64,000 nucleotides of DNA from Flavobacterium stagni (GTDB lineage: Bacteria; Bacteroidota; Bacteroidia; Flavobacteriales; Flavobacteriaceae), in NCBI RefSeq assembly GCF_004122105.1, contig NZ_SBKN01000007.1:62001-126000 (forward strand), given 5' to 3'. Positions within the stretch are counted from its first letter, which is position 1. Each line of letters starts with the position of its first letter. Positions 8,789-16,366 of this stretch are shown here, piece after piece. Position numbers and translations under genes: made by a program. The notes under the pieces are model-generated. The model was not told where the DNA came from and searched no databases. It was given only the letters and a program-made list of their open reading frames with translations.

Positions 8789-9615
8789 AAATACCCTTTC
8801 AACGCCTCCAATATACTTTGCCAGCCCATTTTTTGCAGGTTGTGCGGGTGGATGTTTTCGGGTTGGAAGGTTTGGGTCACGTAGACGGTATCGCCCATGA
8901 CATCAAAACTGACCGTGATTTGACGGTGGTCTTCGAAGTGGTAGCGCAAGAACTGCATCGGTTCGATTTCGTCATAAATGCCTACCAAGTCAAACGCTAC
9001 ACTACCGTCTTTGGCAGCCATGGTGTAGGTGAATTTTTGTCCCACTTCCAACACACCTTCCGCTTTGGGGCAATGCCAGTCGGGGGAGGCTTGATTCCAA
9101 TGGACGACATGCTCGGGTTGGGTAAAGGCGTTCCAGACTTTTTCCAAAGGCGCTGGAATAGCTGTGGTCACCGTCAAGGTCTTTTCCGGTTGTTCGGCAA
9201 TATGTTGCACGATAGCGAAGGCTTTGGGGAAGACTTCTCTAAAGTAATCGGCGTAATGATCGAGGGTTTCCAAGGTCATGTGAAGTTGTGTTCCCGTTTC
9301 AGTTTCGGTAAGCGTATAAATTTCTTTGTAGCCGTTCCAGGTCGGACCCGTAGTCACGATTTCACCTTTTTTGAGTTGGTGCAAATGGTGAAAAGCGATG
9401 CGTTGGTTGGGAATGATTTCCCCAATTTCCGATTCCATCCCGTCGCCTTCGGTGGTGATGAAATAGACTTTACTGCCCAACTGCCAGTCGGTTAATGCCC
9501 GTGATTGCACGGAAAACGCTTCCATCCATTGTTGGTAATTAGCATCATCCCATAAGGCATTCCATACGCGCTCGGGCGTGGCTTTGAAGTGGTGTTCAAA
9601 AGATAAAGTAATCAT
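8779..9615 (-). CDS. Tandem SRPBCC (AHSA1/START-like) domain protein
   Basis: The 278-residue protein contains two SRPBCC domains in a row. The first (about 1-130) begins with FEHHFKATPERVWNALWDD; the second (about 145-278) begins with TVTTAIPAPLEKVWNAFTQPEHVVHWN. These alpha/beta helix-grip proteins bind hydrophobic ligands or act as Hsp90-activator-like domains. Ligand and role are unknown. Most relatives carry one domain, so this looks like an internal duplication or fusion, although the two halves share only fold-level similarity. Its 3' end runs into an octamer repeat, and copy B of the composite repeat lies upstream. Confidence 0.85.
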   Translation of the reverse strand: MITLSFEHHFKATPERVWNALWDDANYQQWMEAFSVQSRALTDWQLGSKVYFITTEGDGMESEIGEIIPNQRIAFHHLHQLKKGEIVTTGPTWNGYKEIYTLTETETGTQLHMTLETLDHYADYFREVFPKAFAIVQHIAEQPEKTLTVTTAIPAPLEKVWNAFTQPEHVVHWNQASPDWHCPKAEGVLEVGQKFTYTMAAKDGSVAFDLVGIYDEIEPMQFLRYHFEDHRQITVSFDVMGDTVYVTQTFQPENIHPHNLQKMGWQSILEALKGYLSS

Positions 9616-9764
9616 GATTTTGGTTGTTTGGGTAAAGATAAGGATTTAGGTCTTTGGATGAGTTTCAAGTTTCAAGTTTCAGGTTTCAAGTTTGTATCGT
9701 TGAAAAGTGGTGTTTCGTTTGAAATTGTTGGGTTTAGAAGTGTATGGGGTTTAAAAGTGGAATT

Positions 9765-10150
9765 GGAGCACAAGGTTTCACAAGGTTGGGCACAAAGTTT
9801 CACAAGGATGGATTCTGAAAAGTATAAACTATGAAAACTATGTCACTAAGTGGTTGTTTTTTTTATACCACTTTGTTTTAGTCGCAGTCGCAGTTTTCAG
9901 TGGATGTTGGTTGAATTGACCTATTGTTTTTTGATTCATGTATGTTGCCTACTGTATGGGATTTCTCCTTACGTCGAAATGACAACAGGACGGGGTGTTT
10001 TTTTAGCTAGCTAAAAAAATTTTTTACACAATCTTGTCATTTCGACGGTAGGAGAAATCCCAACCCAATTTTCAAGCAAAGAGGTTTCAAGTTTCTGGTT
10101 TAAGGTTGTGTTCCAGTACACTCCTGTTAGGAATTACTCAGTAGCTCAGT
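9765..10150. repeat. Copy B of the ~380 bp composite intergenic repeat
   Basis: Collinear with 7727-8110 in the same orientation, with scattered substitutions and small indels. The two copies bracket the VOC and SRPBCC genes. Confidence 0.85.
9957..10062. repeat. 29 bp inverted repeat, copy B
   Basis: The left arm 9957-9985 is identical to that of copy A. The right arm 10034-10062 differs from a perfect complement at two positions (cgacggtagg instead of cgacgtaagg). The ttagctagctaa spacer palindrome is also kept. Confidence 0.92.
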
Positions 10151-10170
10151 AGCTCAGCTTCTCAGCAGCT
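10137..10170. repeat. Octamer repeat (ctcag family), locus 3
   Basis: About four units (tagctcag twice, cttctcag, cagcttcc) directly follow copy B of the composite repeat, matching the arrangement after copy A. Confidence 0.8.
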
Positions 10171-10414
10171 TCCTTTTGTTTTCCTTCGAACTTCCTCCCA
10201 ATTTGAAACAATTCATGTTACCATTTACATAAGGTTTAGTGGCACAACTGTGGCACAACTGTGGCAGAATACCGAAGTAAACCGCAAGATGACTGGGAGA
10301 AGACAGGGAGAAAGTATGCAGTATACAGTGTACAGTGTTTAGATTGCAGTGTTCACTGCCCACTGATGACTGTATACTGATTACTGATGACTGCCCACTT
10401 TTGACTTACGACTA

Positions 10415-10433
10415 ATTGACTTACGACTTCATC
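10415..10433. repeat. 19 bp direct repeat, left copy (flanks the two-component pair)
   Basis: attgacttacgacttcatc is identical to 12863-12881 on the far side of the kinase/regulator pair. Further partial copies of gacttacgact surround both. Confidence 0.9.
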
Positions 10434-10493
10434 GACTTACGACTGATTTTTCGGACGGATAACTTCCATGATATTTTTTACTACATTCGGGAA

Positions 10494-12137
10494 ATGAAAC
10501 TGCGCCTTCATTTCCCGTTTGTATTTGCCCTAATTCTAAGTGTTCTTATTGGGTGTACCAACCATCATAAAGCCGATCAAACGGCCTATTATCAATGTTT
10601 GGATTCCGCGGATACCGCCAAGAATCATTTTGACTATACTAAAGCGTTCAAGTGTTATAACCAATCCCTACAGTACTGTTCGGATACCACACCCAATTGG
10701 ACGGCGTATAGTCAGATTGAAATGGCCAAGATTCAAAATCAGTTGGGGGATTATCATGGAGCGGATTCAATTTTGACCCAAACCGTAAAGCTCGCCGTCG
10801 ATACGGTCTACCAGCTGAATGCCCATGTTGCTTTGGCGAATAGTTATATTGAACGGCACAATTATCAAGAAGCCGTACGCGTGTATTCGCAGTGTATTCC
10901 GCAACTCCATAAGGTGGCGGATCGGTTGGTAGTGGAAAATAATCTTTCCTATGTTTTCCTTAAATCCAAACAATTTACCAAGGCCTTTTCCCTTTTAAAT
11001 CGATTGAAAGGTCATCCTGCTTTGGACACCTTATTCGCAACCAAAGCGATGATACTGGACAATTGGGGCGTAGCTGTCTTAGCGCTTCAGAAATCAGGCT
11101 GTAAAGCCGCTTTTGACCAAGCCTATGTATTGCGGGACTCGTTGCAAAATATGTCCGGACTCACCTCAAGTGCCATGCATTATGCGCTTTATTATCAACA
11201 GCAAAAGCAAAAGGACAGTATGTTGTATTGGGCGCAAAAAGCCTATAGTTTTGCCGTGCAATGCCATAATCCCGATGACCGTTTGGAAGCGTTGCGCTAT
11301 GCAATCACCGCGGCTTCCCCTACGGTTGCCCAATCTTATATGGCGCAATACCTGCATTTGTCGGATAGTTTGCAGTCCTCAAAGGCACGTGCCAAAGCCC
11401 AATTCACCAGTATTTTGTACGATTCCAAAAAAGCCAAACAAGAGAACTTCCAGTTTCGCAAACAGATTAATGGGTTGCTTATCTTGGTGGGTGTCATTTT
11501 ACTGCTGAGTTTGGGGACGACCTATGTTTTACGGGTTAGGGCACGGCAAAAGGAATTACAAGCGGTGTATTCTACCGAGTTGCGCCTCTCCAAGCAATTG
11601 CATGACGAGTTGGCCAATGAGGTTTTCACCACCCTATCCTTTGTCGAAAACCAGACGCCGGAGTCGGACACCAAAGAAATCGTCTTGGATCAATTGGACG
11701 GAATTTACCAGCAAACCCGTTCGCTCTCCCGGGCAATGGGCGCTATAGAAACGGGGGAATTGTTTAAGGAAGAGTTGCTCGAACTCCTCGCCAGTTTCTC
11801 CACGGCAAAAGTAACGGTAGTGGCCTTGAATGTGGAGTGGATACCGTGGCATTCCTTTTCGGCTCCCATCAAAATTACGGTGTATCGGGTGCTGCAAGAA
11901 CTGTTGGTCAACATGAAAAAACACAGTGGGGCGAGTCGGGTGCAAATCCATTTCACGATGGAGCGGGGACAGTTGGCCGTGACCTACGAAGACAACGGGA
12001 TCGGACTCCCAGCGCCTCCCTTTTCCAAAAATGGTTTGGCCAATGTGGAAAACCGCATTTTTAGCTTAAAAGGAAGTCTTACTTTTGAATCAACAAACCA
12101 TTCGGGCTGTGTGATTCACTTCCGAATACCCAAATAA
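10494..12137 (+). CDS. TPR-containing sensor histidine kinase, lipoprotein-type N-terminus
   Basis: The start at 10494 gives the lipobox signal FALILSVLIGC; the longer frame would prepend residues encoded by the gacttacgact repeat. The mature protein has helical TPR-like repeats (about residues 40-310), one membrane helix near 325-347 (INGLLILVGVILLLSLGTTYV), then a HisKA_3-like histidine region SKQLHDELANEVF and an ATPase domain with an N box (ELLVNMKKHSGAS) and a G box (DNGIGLP). It should sense through the outer TPR part and phosphorylate the response regulator gene that starts 5 bases downstream. The signal is unknown. Confidence 0.85.
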   Translation: MKLRLHFPFVFALILSVLIGCTNHHKADQTAYYQCLDSADTAKNHFDYTKAFKCYNQSLQYCSDTTPNWTAYSQIEMAKIQNQLGDYHGADSILTQTVKLAVDTVYQLNAHVALANSYIERHNYQEAVRVYSQCIPQLHKVADRLVVENNLSYVFLKSKQFTKAFSLLNRLKGHPALDTLFATKAMILDNWGVAVLALQKSGCKAAFDQAYVLRDSLQNMSGLTSSAMHYALYYQQQKQKDSMLYWAQKAYSFAVQCHNPDDRLEALRYAITAASPTVAQSYMAQYLHLSDSLQSSKARAKAQFTSILYDSKKAKQENFQFRKQINGLLILVGVILLLSLGTTYVLRVRARQKELQAVYSTELRLSKQLHDELANEVFTTLSFVENQTPESDTKEIVLDQLDGIYQQTRSLSRAMGAIETGELFKEELLELLASFSTAKVTVVALNVEWIPWHSFSAPIKITVYRVLQELLVNMKKHSGASRVQIHFTMERGQLAVTYEDNGIGLPAPPFSKNGLANVENRIFSLKGSLTFESTNHSGCVIHFRIPK

Positions 12138-12142
12138 ATGCT

Positions 12143-12808
12143 ATGTTTCAAAAAGTAATTGTCGTCGAAGATATCGACAGTATCAGCCTTTCCGTGCGCC
12201 ATGTTTTAGAAAACGTGGGTGTGCCGACTATCGAAATTGTGAAGTATTGTGATGATGCGTGGACCAAGATTAAAGCGGCAGCGGCCCTAGGAGAGCCGTT
12301 CCAGTTGTTACTTACCGATTTATCATTTGAAAAAGACTACCGTGCAGTGGAATTGGCGGGGGGAGAAGCCCTGTTGGAGGTGGTGCATGTGCAGTATCCC
12401 GACCTGAAAACCTTGGTCTATTCCATCGAAGACAAATCCTTTCGCATCAAGAAATTGTACGAAGTACAAGGCATTTCGGGCTATGTATTGAAAGGGCGGC
12501 GGAGTCTGGAAAAATTAAAGGTGGCCTTGCAAACATTGGCGGCCGACAAGTTGTATTATGACCCCGAACTGCAGGCCCAACTGCGCGATCAAGGCTTTGT
12601 GAGTTTGGACGCCTATGAGATATTGCTGTTGCAACAATTGGCAGCGGGCAGTTCGCTGGACGAGATGGAACAGTACTGCAGAGACCAAGGGGTAAAGCCC
12701 TGCAGCAAGAGTGCGATTGAAAAACGTTTGTACCGCATCCGCGATGCCTTTGAAGCCAAGAACTTGACCCATTTGGTGGGGCTGGCGAAGGATAGAGGAG
12801 TGGTGTGA
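12143..12808 (+). CDS. Response regulator with receiver and LuxR-like C-terminal helix-turn-helix
   Basis: The 221-residue protein has a receiver domain (1-130) with acidic pair E9/D10, probable phosphoacceptor D59 in LLLTDLSFEKDY, and K117 in YVLKG. Residues about 150-221 look like a diverged LuxR-type DNA-binding domain: GFVSLDAYEILLLQQLAAGSS followed by SKSAIEKRLYRIRDAF. The asparagine or glutamate usual at some LuxR positions is not obvious, so the class is tentative. It is co-transcribed with the TPR histidine kinase upstream. Candidate target sites would be the ggaaatccgtaaaat words found downstream, which is speculation. Confidence 0.8.
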   Translation: MFQKVIVVEDIDSISLSVRHVLENVGVPTIEIVKYCDDAWTKIKAAAALGEPFQLLLTDLSFEKDYRAVELAGGEALLEVVHVQYPDLKTLVYSIEDKSFRIKKLYEVQGISGYVLKGRRSLEKLKVALQTLAADKLYYDPELQAQLRDQGFVSLDAYEILLLQQLAAGSSLDEMEQYCRDQGVKPCSKSAIEKRLYRIRDAFEAKNLTHLVGLAKDRGVV

Positions 12809-12862
12809 AATTATGAGTGATTAGTGACTAGTGACTAGTCCTTACTTACGACTTACGACTCT

Positions 12863-12881
12863 ATTGACTTACGACTTCATC
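12863..12881. repeat. 19 bp direct repeat, right copy
   Basis: Identical to 10415-10433. The two copies enclose the kinase and regulator genes almost exactly. Confidence 0.9.
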
Positions 12882-12907
12882 TACACAAATCTTTTTCCCA
12901 AAAATGT

Positions 12908-12922
12908 GGAAATCCGTAAAAT
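12908..12922. repeat. 15 bp word ggaaatccgtaaaat, left of the AT-rich island
   Basis: Exactly repeated at 19957-19971, just after the last gene of the AT-rich island; a copy with two mismatches lies at 13030-13044. It may be an operator shared by several promoters or a border repeat of the island; the sequence alone does not decide. Confidence 0.6.
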
Positions 12923-12991
12923 GGAGAAAAAATACGGTAGTACGTTTGTGGTGATCAAGTGATCCACACGTTCGTATACGCCTTAACAACT

Positions 12992-13020
12992 GAAGCCCGA
13001 AGTGATTCGGGCTTTTTTTA
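12992..13020 (+). terminator. Strong intrinsic terminator
   Basis: Perfect stem aagcccgaa / ttcgggctt with loop gtga and a T run. It lies about 185 bases after the response regulator stop, so it ends either that operon or a small RNA made from the gap. Confidence 0.85.
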
Positions 13021-13155
13021 TGGAAATGTGGAAAGACGTAAAATTGGGAAAATTATAAGTGTTAATATTACAGATGATTTCAATTATTTGAGATTAAAAA
13101 TGTGTGTAATAAATAATTTATTATTTTAGTAAGTAGAAATTATACGCCTAAAAAA

Positions 13156-13641
13156 ATGAAAGTTATTAAGATTATATTTCGGTTTATAAAAATTCTTTTT
13201 AAGCGTAATAAAATGCTTAAGGAATCAGAATTACACTACTTCAATAAGTACCTTTTTGAACAAAGTTTTGTAATAATTCACTATTCTTTTAAAAATGCCT
13301 TGTATTATTCATTTAATGGGAAGATCGAATTAAACTCTGGAATTAAAATATTTAATATTTCAAATGTTACAAACCCAATACAATTTAGGGTATATGGATT
13401 CTTTCAGTCTAAAGAATATACTCTTCAATTAGAAGTTACTAATCGTTTGAATTCTGAAAAATTTAAGACAGAATTAGATAATTTTAAAATCCAATTGAAT
13501 GGAAGTAAAATTTTAAAAACGACCAATACTTTAAATGGTATTGAATTAAAACCAATTTATTTTACCCATCCCAAGGTCTCAACTGAGTCAAAGTATTTTG
13601 AAATTTTCCATAGTGAATATAACCAAACTGATTTTTTATGA
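13156..13641 (+). CDS. Uncharacterised protein, first gene of the AT-rich membrane cluster
   Basis: I do not recognise this 161-residue protein. The N-terminus is basic and hydrophobic (MKVIKIIFRFIKILFKRN) and could be an amphipathic or membrane-associated helix. The rest looks like a mostly beta domain with patterns such as FKNALYYSFNGKIELNSGIKIFNISN and IQFRVYGFFQSKEYTLQLEV. Its stop overlaps the start of the DUF4407 gene as ATGA, so the two are translated together. Base composition is much richer in A/T than the genes up to 12.8 kb. Confidence 0.6.
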   Translation: MKVIKIIFRFIKILFKRNKMLKESELHYFNKYLFEQSFVIIHYSFKNALYYSFNGKIELNSGIKIFNISNVTNPIQFRVYGFFQSKEYTLQLEVTNRLNSEKFKTELDNFKIQLNGSKILKTTNTLNGIELKPIYFTHPKVSTESKYFEIFHSEYNQTDFL

Positions 13642-14858
13642 AACGTGATTATTATGAATTACCTCAAGCAGGAAAAGGTATGAAGTTTTTATGGTCTTGC
13701 GCAGGCGGAGATCGTTATTTGTTGGAACGATCCACTTATTCGGATCAAGTAAAATATATGTGCTTAGGAGGTATTGTATTAGCAACGGGTGTTATGGCAG
13801 GAATTGCTGGTGGTTATGCTTTCTACACAATTTTTGAACCTCGTGGATCGGCCATCGAGAATCCTATAGATATTGTTACTGTTGTTGAATCTTTATTTTT
13901 TGGATTCATATGGGGATTAATGATTTATAATATCGATCGATTTATAGTTACAAGTACAGGGAAAGGTGATGGAACAGAGGCAATTACTATTGGAGAATTA
14001 AAAAGTGCTCTTCCTCGTATTATCATGGGAATGATTATCGCAATGACTATATCGAAACCAGTAGAAATACGGATGTTTAAAACAGAGATTGATATTAAAC
14101 TTCGTGAAAAACAAATTGAGCAACAAGCACAATATATAAAGAAGATTGAAGCTAATTTTAAAGGCGAACTTGAAAAAAAAGATAAAGAAATTAGAAAAAT
14201 TGAAGGAGATTTATTTTCAAAAATTGAAAGACATAAAGAGCTTGAGAAACAATATATTGAGGAAGCACGAATAATAACAGTTGGCCCAAGAGCGAAAGCA
14301 ATAAAAGAGCAAATGGATAAAGTTGAAAGAGAAATTCAGAATGTTGAAAGAAATCCAGATTACATAAGATTAAAAAATGAGAAAAATAAAATATTGAGGA
14401 GACTTGAATTGGCACTTATGGATAGTAATAAAGTTGCAGATAATCTAGATGGTCTGCTTGAGCGAATCAAAATTGCACACGAAGTAGCAGGTTTTTGGAT
14501 TTCTCTTTTTATTACCCTTCTATTTATGGCAATTGAATTAACTCCAATATTTTTCAAATTGATGCTTACAAAAACTACCTATGATTATTTGGCAGAAAAT
14601 AGAGATGAATTATTGAAAGCTAATCAAGGTATTGAGGTAAAATATGATTATTACACCGATAAAGAGGGAGTTGAAAAACACTTGACAGTGAATCATGAAG
14701 CAGAGCGTATCCTATTAGAAAAAATAATGGTAACTGAGATTCAAAAGGAATTGACGAAATATGCTGTCGAGAAATACAAAGAAAGAGAAAAAAGTAAGAT
14801 TGATAATAATTTAGATTCATACATCAAAACCATTGATAATAATGGGGAAAACGCTTAG
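13638..14858 (+). CDS. DUF4407 domain membrane protein with central coiled coil
   Basis: The 406-residue protein matches the DUF4407 pattern: N-terminal WSCAGGDRYLLERS, then membrane helices near 31-58, 73-95 and 118-137 with the conserved LMIYNIDRFIV and ISKPVEIRMF. A long charged coiled coil (about 147-275) follows, rich in K, E and R, then a last membrane helix near 280-302 (FWISLFITLLFMAIELTPIFFK) and a cytosolic tail. Function of the family is unknown. With an even pattern of helices the coiled coil is probably on one defined side of the inner membrane. It overlaps both neighbours, which marks the cluster as one operon. Confidence 0.85.
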   Translation: MKRDYYELPQAGKGMKFLWSCAGGDRYLLERSTYSDQVKYMCLGGIVLATGVMAGIAGGYAFYTIFEPRGSAIENPIDIVTVVESLFFGFIWGLMIYNIDRFIVTSTGKGDGTEAITIGELKSALPRIIMGMIIAMTISKPVEIRMFKTEIDIKLREKQIEQQAQYIKKIEANFKGELEKKDKEIRKIEGDLFSKIERHKELEKQYIEEARIITVGPRAKAIKEQMDKVEREIQNVERNPDYIRLKNEKNKILRRLELALMDSNKVADNLDGLLERIKIAHEVAGFWISLFITLLFMAIELTPIFFKLMLTKTTYDYLAENRDELLKANQGIEVKYDYYTDKEGVEKHLTVNHEAERILLEKIMVTEIQKELTKYAVEKYKEREKSKIDNNLDSYIKTIDNNGENA

Positions 14859-16359
14859 TCAAATTCGACTTTTTCTATTTACCTGTACTGGAGAAGATAA
14901 TTACATTTTAAAAAGATGTAATGTCTCCATTCAATTGAAATTTGCAAGTATTGGATTATTTGTAATTCTAATTTTTATTGGATGTTTTTTCAGTGCTGCA
15001 TTCTTCATGGATGAATTATTTGAAAATCTCAAATGGATAAGTATTCCGGTAGGGATTCTATGGGGTAGTATGGTTACAAATATGTATTTACTTTTATTAA
15101 ATACAATTTCGCCATCAATAATTCCATTAGCATCAAAAAAAAAGAAAAGCCAAAATGAAGATCCCAATTCATTCAAGCAGAAGACAGCTTTTATGAATGC
15201 TTCAATGTTATTACGACTATCATTTATGGCGCTACTTGCAATCATAATTGCGCAACCTTTGAATGTTTCATTATTTAAAAGATTTGTAAATCATGAAATC
15301 AACGAATATAAAACAATAGAAAAGATTAAGTTGTATACTAATTCAAATACACATTTAATTAAAGAAGAGAATAAAAGATGTCAATCAATTGTTTTACAAG
15401 AAAAGTTAAAGTCTTTAAGGCTTGCAGGTAATGACACATTATGTTTTAGACTCATTGTTGACAAAATAAAAATGGACTCTATTTTTTTGAATACCACGAT
15501 AAAGAAGTTGAATCAACTAAAAAAAATAGATAGAAAATATTTTCTTTCAATAAATGAAGAGCAAAATCATAGACTATTAATAAAAGATTTAGATGTTTTG
15601 CTTGATAATGAATTAAATTCAGATAAAGCCTTTATTGCTTTAATGAATGATTCAAAAAATAATACTGATTTTGAAGTATATAAAAGAGATTTAGCCTCTT
15701 TAATTCAATCAAAGATTAATAATTATACCAAGTTAGATTTACTTCTAAATAGCAGCAATTTTTATGTAAAAACAATTCAATTGTTATTACATAATTGTCT
15801 GTGGTCCTTACTATTATCTTTTATTATTGTCTTTATTTTTTTAACTCCCATATTTTTAAAATTTTATTTGCGGAACTCAACTGCAAAAGAATTTTTCTTA
15901 GAAAATCATAATCCTAAAATTGTACGATTAAGAAAAGAATTGTTAGAAACAACTGATTTTAAATGGTTAGAGAGTACTCTTAAAAATACCTCATTAACGG
16001 AAATAAAAACATCAGATTATTATTTTGTAAGAATGTTTATAGAACACAAGTTAATACTTGAAGAATATAATGAAACAAAACAGCAATTTTCAAGAATTCT
16101 AAGCGATCGAGTAGCTTCTTTTAATATTAATGCAATTAGATATTTATATCCATTATTAAATAAATTAAAACCAATCAATAAAGATCGTTATAAAACCTTA
16201 AAAAATAAGATTGAAAATGAATTCAAAAATGAATTAATTGTGAAATATGAATATTGGATTGATATGCCTTTCCGTTCAAAGCGACACAAAAAGATAGTTG
16301 TTCAAAATACAGAGGAAGAATTATTAGATTTTTTGTACAACAAAAATCAATCAGAATAA
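14842..16359 (+). CDS. Second, diverged DUF4407-like membrane protein
   Basis: The start at 14842 (MGKTLSQIRLFLF) gives 505 residues and overlaps the previous gene by 17 bases. The N-terminus LFTCTGEDNYILKRC resembles the WSCAGGDRYLLERS motif of the first DUF4407 protein, and the order of parts is the same: helices near 30-55 and 65-90, a third near 125-145 followed by QPLNVSLFKRF (compare SKPVEIRMF), a charged helical middle, a membrane helix near 315-345 (LLLSFIIVFIFLTPIFLKFYL) and a longer C-terminal cytosolic part. It appears to be a distant paralogue, perhaps a partner in a hetero-oligomer. Codon use is very A/T-rich. Confidence 0.75.
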   Translation: MGKTLSQIRLFLFTCTGEDNYILKRCNVSIQLKFASIGLFVILIFIGCFFSAAFFMDELFENLKWISIPVGILWGSMVTNMYLLLLNTISPSIIPLASKKKKSQNEDPNSFKQKTAFMNASMLLRLSFMALLAIIIAQPLNVSLFKRFVNHEINEYKTIEKIKLYTNSNTHLIKEENKRCQSIVLQEKLKSLRLAGNDTLCFRLIVDKIKMDSIFLNTTIKKLNQLKKIDRKYFLSINEEQNHRLLIKDLDVLLDNELNSDKAFIALMNDSKNNTDFEVYKRDLASLIQSKINNYTKLDLLLNSSNFYVKTIQLLLHNCLWSLLLSFIIVFIFLTPIFLKFYLRNSTAKEFFLENHNPKIVRLRKELLETTDFKWLESTLKNTSLTEIKTSDYYFVRMFIEHKLILEEYNETKQQFSRILSDRVASFNINAIRYLYPLLNKLKPINKDRYKTLKNKIENEFKNELIVKYEYWIDMPFRSKRHKKIVVQNTEEELLDFLYNKNQSE

Positions 16360-16366
16360 TATTTGA

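Larger units (their letters stand above)
9616..10493. other. Long gene-free region with composite repeat copy B and simple repeats
   Basis: No convincing gene lies in these 878 bases. Contents in order: tttcaagtttcaggtttcaag words near 9661-9695, copy B of the composite repeat (9765-10150) with its inverted repeat, an octamer array (10137-10170), a degenerate cagt/actg repeat (about 10316-10397), and three copies of gacttacgact (about 10403-10443). The histidine kinase start at 10494 follows. Confidence 0.8.
12809..13155. other. Intergenic region before the AT-rich island
   Basis: No gene. It holds the second 19 bp direct repeat, two related words (ggaaatccgtaaaat at 12908-12922 and a two-mismatch version at 13030-13044), a bulged hairpin near 12941-12966, and a strong terminator at 12992-13020. 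A short non-coding transcript ending at this terminator is possible. Confidence 0.6.

Noticed and set aside
8740..9495. Plus-strand reading frame of 251 codons
   Set aside because: It is the antisense shadow of the double SRPBCC gene, whose protein is clearly recognisable.
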